From an uncultured bacterium (GTDB lineage Bacteria > Planctomycetota > UBA8742 > UBA2392), in assembly GCA_938014885.1 (NCBI GenBank), contig CALLQI010000005.1, positions 152,823 to 216,822 of the forward strand: a DNA stretch of 64,000 nucleotides. Reading direction: 5' to 3'. The position numbers were made by a program, and so were the translations under genes. The notes beneath the pieces are model-generated. The model saw only the letters and a list, made by a program, of their open reading frames with translations. It was not told the DNA's origin and did no database searches. Below, in pieces: positions 50,170 through 57,989 of this stretch. The number at the start of each line of letters is the position of its first letter. Position 1 is the first letter of the stretch.

Positions 50170-50454
50170 ATGGAAAACGGTTCCAAGGGAGTCAGCCTCG
50201 ACGAGTTCATCTTCCGCAAGCTGCAGCCGATCCGCATTCTGCGCGGGTACCTGGCGAACGAGCTTGAACTGGCTGAAGGCGACAGCATTGCCATGTCGCG
50301 CATGGACATCGACAACATCGTCAGCACGATCGAGATCTTCCTTGAAGAGTACGACCGCGTCAGCGGCTTCCGCGGCCGCAAGGGCGGTCACGACCACAAG
50401 AAGACCTCGTTCATGGACGTGAACAAGCAGCAGGCGATCAAGACCATCGCCTAG
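50170..50454 (+). CDS. 94-aa protein of unknown function within the mur/fts cluster
   Basis: I do not recognise this protein. AAAGGAAAGAG precedes the ATG. It is acidic and mostly helical (LDEFIFRKLQPIRILRGYL, MDIDNIVSTIEIFLEEYDRV), then turns basic and His/Lys-rich (RGRKGGHDHKKTS). No TM or signal is present, so it is cytoplasmic. It lies 57 bases after murB and 74 before the PilZ-like gene, in the same direction, and a G/C hairpin follows it. Its place in the division/cell-wall cluster suggests a role there; this is inference only. Confidence 0.7.
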   Translation: MENGSKGVSLDEFIFRKLQPIRILRGYLANELELAEGDSIAMSRMDIDNIVSTIEIFLEEYDRVSGFRGRKGGHDHKKTSFMDVNKQQAIKTIA

Positions 50455-50464
50455 TCAATCACCG

Positions 50465-50489
50465 GGGGGCGGCGGTCATCGTCGCCCCC
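50465..50489 (+). terminator. Possible weak terminator or attenuator hairpin
   Basis: GGGGGCGGCG (50465-50474) pairs with CGTCGCCCCC (50480-50489) with one G-U pair and a 5-base loop. It is followed by ACCCCTTTCCT, a poor T-tract. It lies inside the mur/fts cluster, so full termination would split the operon. Confidence 0.4.
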
Positions 50490-50527
50490 ACCCCTTTCCT
50501 CCCGCATCTCGCCGTTTGAGGCACGCC

Positions 50528-50929
50528 ATGACCGTCAACACCGGCAGCCACCGCGTCACGCTTGAGCGCATCAAGCAAAGCAAAGCTCGCGAGACCGTTG
50601 TCGCCACCAACGAAAACCCCAAGATTGCATGCCGCCGTGAATTCCGGCGCGAGGCATCAAACCAGCGCGTTCACTTCGCGCTGCACGGCGCCGCCAGCGA
50701 GCGGCTGGCACATGGCACCGCGATCCTGCTGGATTACTCGCCCCAGGGCGCGCTGCTTGGCCATGTGATCTTTGAAGACGGCTTCTGGCCCGATGGCGAG
50801 TTCAGCGTCTCGTTCCGTATCACTGGCGGCCAGTACGAGGGCGTCAACGCCTACGGCACGCCTCTTCGCTTCGCCACCAGCCGCGCCAACCTGGCGGTGC
50901 GCTTCGACGGCCTGTACGTGAAGCTGTAG
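50528..50929 (+). CDS. PilZ-like domain protein (possible c-di-GMP binder)
   Basis: 133 aa from ATG 50528 (GAGG 6 bases upstream). It shows the two elements of the c-di-GMP-binding PilZ domain at normal spacing: RREFR (residues 36-40, RxxxR) and DYSPQG (69-74, DxSxxG). They are followed by beta strands with WPDGEFSVSFRI and the final AVRFDGLYVKL. The N-terminal 30 residues are charged. It sits between the 94-aa gene and ddl in the cell-wall cluster, an unusual place for a PilZ protein. The fold call rests on these motifs only. Confidence 0.6.
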   Translation: MTVNTGSHRVTLERIKQSKARETVVATNENPKIACRREFRREASNQRVHFALHGAASERLAHGTAILLDYSPQGALLGHVIFEDGFWPDGEFSVSFRITGGQYEGVNAYGTPLRFATSRANLAVRFDGLYVKL

Positions 50930-51025
50930 TCCGCTTCCCAACTTGCGCTAAAGCCTTTGCGCGATTCGGCCGATCTTGGCTTCTGGCCCCTGGCTGCGGC
51001 CGCACACCTTACACGAAAGACTTCC

Positions 51026-51982
51026 ATGCTTCGCATCGCACTCCTCTTTGGCGGCACCAGCACTGAACGCGACGTCTCGATCCGCAGCGGCGAAGCCGTG
51101 TGGCAAGCGCTTGAACGCATCGGCCACCACGTGCACCCGATTGATGTCGGCCACGACAGCCTGGACGCGCTTGAGCGCGACAAGCCGGACTTCGCCTTCA
51201 TCGCGCTGCACGGCGGCGAGGGCGAAAACGGCACGATCCAGCGCCGGCTTGAGGAAATGGGCATCCGCTACAGCGGAAGCGGTCCCCTTGCCAGCCGCCT
51301 GGCCATGGACAAGGAACTCAGCAAGGCCGAATTCCTGCAGCACCGCGTGCCCACGCCGCCGGGCGAAGTGGCCGAAGAGTTCGAAGCCGACTACCGGCTG
51401 CGCCGCATGGCGCGCCGCCTGGGCTGGCCGCTGATCGTGAAGCCCACCGACCAGGGCAGCAGCATCGGTGTCAGCATGGTCCGCAGCGGCGACGACGTGC
51501 CGGGCGCGCTGAAGGCCGCGTTTGCGCACAGCCCGCGTGTGATCCTAGAGAAGGCCATCGTCGGCCGCGAGCTGACCGTCGGCGTCGTAGGCGGCCGCGC
51601 GCTGCCGGTTTGCGAAGTGATCGCGGGCGGCGGCTTCTTTGACTTCAACGCCAAGTACAACAAGCAAAGCGGCACGCGCTACATCGTGAACCCTGAGCTG
51701 CCGGGTGCCGTGGCCAAGATGGCCCAGCACTACGCGCGCCGGGCGCACCATGCGCTGCGCTGCCACGGCTACAGCCGCGTGGACATGATGCTGGACGCCC
51801 AGAACGAACTGTGGGTGCTGGAAGTGAACACGCTGCCCGGCATGACCGAGACCAGCCTGCTGCCGAAGTCCGCCGCTGCCGAAGGCGTGGGCTTCGATGA
51901 ACTGGTGCAGGAGCTGGTCGATGTCAGCCTTGAGCCGCGTCGCCCCGTCAGCAACCGTATCACCCGCGTCATTGCAGCTTAG
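51026..51982 (+). CDS. ddl: D-alanine--D-alanine ligase
   Basis: Ddl joins two D-alanines for the peptidoglycan stem. ATP-grasp landmarks: LRIALLFGGTSTERDVSIRS, ALHGGEGENGTIQRRLEEMG, PLIVKPTDQGSSIGVSMV, ILEKAIVGRELTVGVVGG, and VDMMLDAQNELWVLEVNTLP then GMTETSLLPK. The start at ATG 51026 gives 318 aa, the usual length, beginning at the first strand. The longer frame from 50957 is not credible. Between the PilZ-like gene and ftsQ, all one strand. Confidence 0.96.
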   Translation: MLRIALLFGGTSTERDVSIRSGEAVWQALERIGHHVHPIDVGHDSLDALERDKPDFAFIALHGGEGENGTIQRRLEEMGIRYSGSGPLASRLAMDKELSKAEFLQHRVPTPPGEVAEEFEADYRLRRMARRLGWPLIVKPTDQGSSIGVSMVRSGDDVPGALKAAFAHSPRVILEKAIVGRELTVGVVGGRALPVCEVIAGGGFFDFNAKYNKQSGTRYIVNPELPGAVAKMAQHYARRAHHALRCHGYSRVDMMLDAQNELWVLEVNTLPGMTETSLLPKSAAAEGVGFDELVQELVDVSLEPRRPVSNRITRVIAA

Positions 51983-52005
51983 CCCCGCACCCTGAGGTAC
52001 CCGCC

Positions 52006-53049
52006 ATGTCCAAGCGCCGCACCCGTACACTGAAGAAGGCCCGCACCGGCAGTCGCTTTGCAGGCGGCTTCATGGGCAGCCTGACTTCGCTGTTGGCGTC
52101 GGCGTGCGCCAAGGCATTCACTGTCTCCAAACAGGGCCTTGTCATCGCATGCGCCTGGTGCTGGAGCAGCCGTGCAATGCGTCGCGTTGCGGGCGTTACG
52201 GCGGGGATTGTCGCCTGCGCCGGCGTCGCCCTTCTAATGCAGAACAGCCTGCGCGATGACCCGCGCTACCAGATTGATCCGGGCCGCATCGTACTCGAGG
52301 CGCACCCGGAGTGGGCCAGCGGCGCGTTGGCCGAGCAAGTGAAGTCCGAAATCGAAGCGGAGCTTCGCGCCGAGCTCGCCGCGCTGGAACTGACCGATGC
52401 CTTCACGCCCGAATCCATGGACGTGGTATCCGGCAGCCTGGCAGCGAACCCCTGGGTAGCTGAAGTGATCCGGCTGGAACGCCGCTTCCCAAGCGGATCA
52501 CAGCCCCATGCCCGGCTGGTTGCCGAAATCTCGATCCGTACCCCGGTGTTGATGGTGGAGCAATCCGATCGCTTCGTGCTGGTCGATTCAAGCCACTTCG
52601 TGCTTCCGCTAACTGTCCCGCGCGACGCACTGGACGCCTTCTGCGCCCAGCTTGCTCGTCCGTTGCGCATCGTGCGCGGCGTCGAAGGCGATGCACCGGC
52701 CGCCGGCGACGCATGGCACAGTGAACAGGTGGCTGCCGCCATCTCAATGGAACGCATCCTGCGCAAGTCGCAACTGGACCAGTCCATGCCGATTGAGGCC
52801 ATGGAGTTGGTCGGCATACCCACCAGCAGCGATGATCGCGGCCGCGTCTTCTACCAGCCCGATGGCGGCGTGGTGCTGATCCCCGACCAGCAGCGCTTCC
52901 AGGGCACACGTCTGATGTGGGGCCGCCCGCCGGTGCACTCCAGCACGTTAGAAATGAGCCCCAACGACAAACTCTCGCGCCTGCAAGAGCAACTCCTGCA
53001 CCCCGAAAACATGGCGGGCAAGCACATCGACCTGCGCCACAAGGGTTGA
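52006..53049 (+). CDS. ftsQ: FtsQ/DivIB-like cell division protein (divergent)
   Basis: This 347-aa protein has a basic cytoplasmic N-terminus (SKRRTRTLKKARTGSRF), a TM helix near residues 59-78 and a periplasmic domain. NPWVAEVIRLERRFP and ARLVAEISIRTPVLMVEQSD followed by FVLVDSSHFVLPL fit the FtsQ pattern 'npWV..v.v.R.wP..l.v.v.Er.Pva......lvD..G'. Identification leans on this and on its place right after ddl. ftsA and ftsZ, which usually follow ftsQ, are absent; the next gene is bamA on the other strand, 8 bases away. Confidence 0.78.
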   Translation: MSKRRTRTLKKARTGSRFAGGFMGSLTSLLASACAKAFTVSKQGLVIACAWCWSSRAMRRVAGVTAGIVACAGVALLMQNSLRDDPRYQIDPGRIVLEAHPEWASGALAEQVKSEIEAELRAELAALELTDAFTPESMDVVSGSLAANPWVAEVIRLERRFPSGSQPHARLVAEISIRTPVLMVEQSDRFVLVDSSHFVLPLTVPRDALDAFCAQLARPLRIVRGVEGDAPAAGDAWHSEQVAAAISMERILRKSQLDQSMPIEAMELVGIPTSSDDRGRVFYQPDGGVVLIPDQQRFQGTRLMWGRPPVHSSTLEMSPNDKLSRLQEQLLHPENMAGKHIDLRHKG

Positions 53050-53057
53050 ACGCAAAC

Positions 53058-56000
53058 CTAGAAGCCGAAGCCGAGGTTGATGCTGATGACTTCTTCGCGG
53101 TTGCCCGGCTGGTTGTAGATCGGGAAGCCGAAGTCCAGTGCGAAGGGGATCGGCAGAATCGGCAGCAGCAGGCGAATGCCAAACCCGCCCGAAACCGTGA
53201 TGCCACGCGCGTCAAACGTGTTCAGGGTCGGCGCAAGCTCGCCCGCTTCGATGAAGCCCACCAGCCACAGGTTGGCCGGGAAAATCGGGAAGCGCAGTTC
53301 CGCAAAGCCCTGCACCATGAAGTTGCCGCCCAGCGCCGCACCGCTGCGGCTGGGCCCCACACCGCCAAACTCATAGCCACGCAGCGCACCCGCCCCGCCA
53401 AGGCTGTTGCCTCCCAGCAGCAGGCGCTGCAGGAACGGGATCTCGACCGTGTTGCTGTGCACGTCCTGCCAGGTCGCATTCAGGCTGAATGCCAGCACCA
53501 GTGTGCGGGTGCGGTCAATGTCCCAGACGGGCACGTAGTAATCCGCGCTGGCCTTCATGCGCCAGAAGTCCACCGTGCCGCCCAGCAAGTCACCACCAGT
53601 GTAGCCGAAGTAGTAGCTCAGCACCCAGCCCGTGGTCGGGAACTGCGGGTTGTCGGTCGTGCGCCAGCGGATTTCACTCCACAGTGTGCTCAGCACGTCA
53701 GTGCCTTCATCGTCGCGAAGCTCGTCGGGCGCGCCCGCGTCCACGTCGCTCAGCGTCAGCACCGAATACGAGTACCCGAAACTCCACAGCACGTCCGGGT
53801 GAGGCCGCCAGCCGATGCTGGGATCAACGCCCAGCCGTGTGCGGGTGTAATCAGAATAGTTGATCGAGCTGTACTCGGCTGAGGCCGAACCCTGCACGGG
53901 GTAACCGAACAACCAAGGCTCGGTGAAGCTGATGCGGTAAATCTGCTGCCGGTCCAGCGGCGGCTGCGCGGTGAATGAAAGCGACTGGCCGGCACCGGTG
54001 AAGCTCCAGTTCGGTTCGCCCCAAATCCAACTGACGAGCGAGCTGATGTCGAAGTTCATCAGCGTCAGGTCCACGCTGGCCGTGAAGCCCGTGTTGCTGT
54101 TGAAGCCGGCCGCAAAGTTGAAGCGGTTGGTGCGCCCTTCGATCACGTCGTAGTCGATGTCGGTGTACTCAATGATCTCGCCTTCGCTGACCACAATGCG
54201 CGGCGTAGAACGGCTCGTGACGCCTTGCCCCGGCGCTGCGGCCTCAAACCACTGGGTGCGGCGCAGGCGCACGTCACTTGCCCGCAGCTGATTGCGGTCG
54301 TACACGTCGCCGCCGTACAGGGTGATCTCACGGCGGATCACGTCGTCGCGGGTCGCCTCGTTGCCGCGGATGTTCACGTTGCCGACGATACTCTTGTAGC
54401 CCTGTTGGATGCGCACGATCACGCTGACGCGCCGCACCGGCCACGGCGAGTTCCAGTCGGTCTCAAGTTCCTCTGCGGCGGTGTCCACGCGCAGGAACTG
54501 AACTTCCGAATTGGAGTAGCCGCGGTCAGCCAGCAGCGCGCGCACGTACCCGGAGTATCCTTCGCCCTTGCCTTGCTCGCCGTTTAGCTCGTAACTGTCA
54601 AAGGCGATTGGTTCGGCCAGCTTGAAGGCGCCGAAGTAGCGGCCTTCCTTGGGCGCGATGAAGGGGTCCACCTGGTCCGCGCCGTAGACCGTGCGGGCCT
54701 GTTCGGTCGTCAGCGCTTCGTAATCAAAGTCCCACACATCCAGAAACTCGGTGAACTCGGCCACCGGTGCGTCAAAGTCGCGGGGCTCGGCCCCTTTGGG
54801 AACGCGCGGCGCGCGGGTTGCGTACTCGAAGCGGATTTCGTTGAAGGCGTAAACCGGACCTGCCTCAACGTGGAACTTGGGGATGATGCGCGTGCGCGCG
54901 TCATTGAGCTTGAAGCCAGCGTATGAAACGCTGGCATCAAGCCAGCCACGGTCGCGCAGGTAGCTTTGCAGGCTTTCAGCGTCGCGCAATGCATCCGTTT
55001 CGACAAAGGGCGAGCCGATTTTGAGGCGCATCAGCTCCGCCAGCGCGGCCATCTGCTCGCGGTCGCGCGAGCCCAGGAACGAGTAGTAGAAAGACTCGAT
55101 CGGCCCAAACAGGCCGCTGATCCGCGAGCCTTCCAGCGCGTCCGAACCCGGCGAATCCACACCCTTGAGGCCGCTGAACGTCATGTCGCCAATCAACAGC
55201 AGCGGGCCTTCCTGCACTTCGAAAACCAGTACCACGCGGCCGCCGTAGCCGTCGCTGATCAGGTCTTCCACGACCGATAGGCTTTGCTCGCTGATGCCTT
55301 CATAGTCCGCCTCAACGGCCTTGCGGTCGAACTTGACGGGCAGGGCAATCACGCGCGGGATCACGTTGATGAACGCGTAGCCGGCAAGCTTGTAGTAGCC
55401 CTCAATCTGGCGCGTGGCACCGAGGATGTTGGCCGGGTTTGCGTCGGTGACCACATCGCCGTCAAAGGCCGCCTGGGGGAAATAGCGCGGGCTGATCAGT
55501 TCGCCGTCGTCGCGGTCAAAGGGCGTGCTGCGAAGGGGTTCAAGGCCGGCGATCACTTTCTCAAGGTCCGACTCGAAACCCGCGCCGTAGACGCCTGAAA
55601 ACTGAACAATCGCCAGCGGCTCGTTCTGGATCACGCGGAACAGCAGGTCCACGCCGCGCTCGGTGAACTTGTGTTCGGTACGGATGTCCAGAAAGCCGCC
55701 GGTGTCGTACAGGCGCTTCACGTCGTCGTCGAGGCGGCCGATGTTGAACTCGCTGCCTTCGGCGGTGTCGACTTCCGGCTGCGCGCGCCAGAAGTCCTTC
55801 ACGCCGTCTTCGCTCCAGCGCCCGCGCACCGGTGCTACCACGCGAATACGCCAGACCAGCGGCTGGGTAAGGATCAGCGTGACGTTGACGCCATCGAGCT
55901 TGCTGTCGATGGCAACCTGCCACTCGACCTTGCGGAACATGTGGCTGGTGGTGGTCAGGTAGGTGATGTCGCGGGCGAGGTCGTCACTGTTGAAGGGGCG

Positions 56001-56216
56001 GGCCTCACGGGTGCGCAGGACGTTGATGATTTCGTGGCGGCGGGCGCTGGCAGGCGCGCGGTCGATGATCTTGTCGTCGGCGCGAACCTTCAGGTTGATC
56101 GAAAGGACGCGTCGGCCTTCAGCCCCCACAGGAAGCTGCTGCGCCATAAGCGCAGGAAGGCAGGCCAGCAACATCAAGATAAGCCAACGCAACGATCGAT
56201 CCCGGCAAGTCACCAA
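53058..56216 (-). CDS. bamA: Outer-membrane assembly protein BamA (Omp85), enlarged
   Basis: BamA inserts beta-barrel proteins into the outer membrane. After a signal peptide (LRWLILMLLACLPALMA) there is a long periplasmic region with several POTRA-like units, the last reading VGNVNIRGNEATRDDVIRRE then YDRNQLRASDVRLRRTQWFE. The barrel starts near residue 690 and contains the Omp85 signature ALRGYEFGGVGP. It ends in the outer-membrane signal INLGFGF with terminal Phe. At 1052 aa it is about 240 longer than E. coli BamA, the extra being in the POTRA region. The start is TTG 56216 or GTG 56213; neither has a strong ribosome-binding site. Confidence 0.93.
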   Translation of the reverse strand: MVTCRDRSLRWLILMLLACLPALMAQQLPVGAEGRRVLSINLKVRADDKIIDRAPASARRHEIINVLRTREARPFNSDDLARDITYLTTTSHMFRKVEWQVAIDSKLDGVNVTLILTQPLVWRIRVVAPVRGRWSEDGVKDFWRAQPEVDTAEGSEFNIGRLDDDVKRLYDTGGFLDIRTEHKFTERGVDLLFRVIQNEPLAIVQFSGVYGAGFESDLEKVIAGLEPLRSTPFDRDDGELISPRYFPQAAFDGDVVTDANPANILGATRQIEGYYKLAGYAFINVIPRVIALPVKFDRKAVEADYEGISEQSLSVVEDLISDGYGGRVVLVFEVQEGPLLLIGDMTFSGLKGVDSPGSDALEGSRISGLFGPIESFYYSFLGSRDREQMAALAELMRLKIGSPFVETDALRDAESLQSYLRDRGWLDASVSYAGFKLNDARTRIIPKFHVEAGPVYAFNEIRFEYATRAPRVPKGAEPRDFDAPVAEFTEFLDVWDFDYEALTTEQARTVYGADQVDPFIAPKEGRYFGAFKLAEPIAFDSYELNGEQGKGEGYSGYVRALLADRGYSNSEVQFLRVDTAAEELETDWNSPWPVRRVSVIVRIQQGYKSIVGNVNIRGNEATRDDVIRREITLYGGDVYDRNQLRASDVRLRRTQWFEAAAPGQGVTSRSTPRIVVSEGEIIEYTDIDYDVIEGRTNRFNFAAGFNSNTGFTASVDLTLMNFDISSLVSWIWGEPNWSFTGAGQSLSFTAQPPLDRQQIYRISFTEPWLFGYPVQGSASAEYSSINYSDYTRTRLGVDPSIGWRPHPDVLWSFGYSYSVLTLSDVDAGAPDELRDDEGTDVLSTLWSEIRWRTTDNPQFPTTGWVLSYYFGYTGGDLLGGTVDFWRMKASADYYVPVWDIDRTRTLVLAFSLNATWQDVHSNTVEIPFLQRLLLGGNSLGGAGALRGYEFGGVGPSRSGAALGGNFMVQGFAELRFPIFPANLWLVGFIEAGELAPTLNTFDARGITVSGGFGIRLLLPILPIPFALDFGFPIYNQPGNREEVISINLGFGF

Positions 56217-56273
56217 AGGGCGGAACTATAGGCAAGGAAACCACCATAGGCCAGCGCCAAGGCAGGGGTAGAT

Positions 56274-56530
56274 TCACGGCAACCGCGGTTGCCCGCGAAG
56301 GCCCGCCGATGCCTGCGCCCGCTGTGAAGCCTGCAACTTCTGGTTCCACACTAAGGCACGAAGGCACCAAGGACGGCATGAACGTTGATGGAGCCAGGCG
56401 CGTGATGCCTTGCTTGGTGGCTTAGTGACTTAGTGTGGAACCCGCCGTTGCCGTTCAACCCAGAAGCCGTTGCAGTCCTCCGCGTCACTGCGTCTCTGCG
56501 TGAGCCTGCAGTTGCCGTTTCTCGCGGCAG
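56274..56530. repeat. CACGAAG-related composite palindrome, copy 5
   Basis: Outer arms: CACGGCAACCGCGGTTGCCC (from 56276) against GCGTGAGCCTGCAGTTGCCG (56499-56518). Inner hairpin: TTCCACACTAAGGCACGAAG then GCACCAAGG (56344-56372) against CCTTGCTTGGTGGCTTAGTG then ACTTAGTGTGGAA (56408-56440). A CTCTGCG-unit variant (CTCCGCGTCACTGCGTCTCT) lies at 56478-56497. It fills the bamA-tdh gap; no gene is seen in it. Confidence 0.75.
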
Positions 56531-56534
56531 CGGT

Positions 56535-57671
56535 TTACGCGAAGTCCAGCACGATCTTGCCGGCCTTGCCCGCGAGCATGCGTTCCATGCCGCCGCGGAA
56601 TTCTCCGTAGGGCAGCACTTCCGTGATCACCTTGCGCAGCTTCTTCTGGGCCTCGGGGATGCGCACCAGGTCGCGCACTTTGTACCAGGTGTCATAGATG
56701 CGCCGGCCGATGATGCCCTGGATCGTGATGCCGTTGAAAATCACGTCCTTGCTGTAGTCGTCAAACGTGTAGGCGCTGTCTTTCGTCAATCCAAACGCCA
56801 CCACCTTGCCGCCGCGCCGCACCGCCTTGACGCTGTTCGTGATCGCGTCGGGGTGGCCTGACATCTCAAGTACCACGTCCGGCCCGTCGAGCCCCGCCGA
56901 GGCGCGGATCAGGCCCTGGATGCGCTCACGCTCAGCGGCGCGCTCTTCGGGTGTTTTGGCAATGCGGCCCATGATCACGTCGTGAACGCCGATTTCGCGC
57001 GCGATGTTGGCGCGCATCTCGCTGATCTCGACCGCGATTACCTTCTTGGCACCGTGCATCAGCGCAATCACTGCGCTGAACATGCCGATCGGGCCCAATC
57101 CCATGATCGCAACCCGCTGGCCCTTCAAGTCAAAGTGTGCGGCCGCGTGCATGGCGTTGCCCAGCGGCTCCTGGATCGCGGCGATTTCGAACGGCAGGTC
57201 TTTGTCGTTCTTCCACACGCAGCTTGCGGGCAGCGCGATGTAGCCGGCAAAGGCACCGTGGCGGTCAAAGCCGATGATCTTGTCGTTGACGCAGACGTGC
57301 TTTTCGCCCGCGAGGCACTGGTAGCACTTGCCGCAAACGACGTGGCTTTCGGCGCTGACGAAGTCGCCGACCTCAAGCTTTACGGACGGGTCGTCCATGA
57401 TCGTGCGGACGTCTTTGCCGATCTCGACTACGTGGCCGCAGAACTCATGGCCGGCAATCAGCCCGTGGGCGAAGTTGTCGCTGGCGCGAAGCAGCTTGCC
57501 GCGCACGGATTCATCGTACTGGAAGATGTGCAGGTCGCTGCCGCAGACGGCGGCCGCGCGAACTTTGATCAGCACTTCGTGGGGCTGAATTTTGGGTACG
57601 GCGGCCTCACGAACTTCCATGGCGCCGGCCTTGGGGGCGACGACCTGGATCGAGGGCATAGTGGTAGTCAT
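56535..57671 (-). CDS. tdh: L-threonine 3-dehydrogenase (zinc-type MDR family)
   Basis: This 378-aa medium-chain dehydrogenase oxidises L-threonine to 2-amino-3-ketobutyrate with NAD. AAAVCGSDLHIFQYDE and GLIAGHEFCGHVVEIGK hold the catalytic-zinc ligands, and the four structural-zinc cysteines are in VCGKCYQCLAGEKHVC. The NAD site is VAIMGLGPIGMFSAVIAL. The late motif IQGIIGRRIYDTWYKV closely follows the Tdh-specific 'kGIyGREmfeTWYkm', which separates Tdh from other polyol dehydrogenases. Monocistronic as far as visible; no kbl (ligase) gene is adjacent. Confidence 0.9.
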   Translation of the reverse strand: MTTTMPSIQVVAPKAGAMEVREAAVPKIQPHEVLIKVRAAAVCGSDLHIFQYDESVRGKLLRASDNFAHGLIAGHEFCGHVVEIGKDVRTIMDDPSVKLEVGDFVSAESHVVCGKCYQCLAGEKHVCVNDKIIGFDRHGAFAGYIALPASCVWKNDKDLPFEIAAIQEPLGNAMHAAAHFDLKGQRVAIMGLGPIGMFSAVIALMHGAKKVIAVEISEMRANIAREIGVHDVIMGRIAKTPEERAAERERIQGLIRASAGLDGPDVVLEMSGHPDAITNSVKAVRRGGKVVAFGLTKDSAYTFDDYSKDVIFNGITIQGIIGRRIYDTWYKVRDLVRIPEAQKKLRKVITEVLPYGEFRGGMERMLAGKAGKIVLDFA

Positions 57672-57989
57672 GGAATTGCTTTCAATCTGGGCTGGACCTG
57701 CATCCTATATCGTTGGCGGCATGTACCGAAAGGGGCCATGCACCGGTCGCGCTGCTAACAAAGAACGTGTGGCGCCGTTGGATGCGGCCGATCTTGCCAT
57801 CGTTCACCATTAGGCCGCGAAGGCCCTTCAGCCAGTGCAGAATCGCAAGAGTTCGGCATAGCTTTCCCTCCAGCCGCCCGTTCCATCGGGTAAACTGTGA
57901 CTATTCTGAAACCGGGCTGCCCCTTGTTGCGTCTTTAGCCCGGTGCGACTTGCGACTGCTGGTCCGTCACGACCGTCACGGGGGCTGCC
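57672..57989. other. 318-base intergenic region
   Basis: The gap between the divergent tdh and beta-helix-like genes holds no repeat of the families seen elsewhere, no RNA gene I can recognise and no credible small reading frame. It presumably carries both promoters; a TAAACT at 57893-57898 is a possible -10 for the plus-strand gene without a good -35. Confidence 0.5.
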
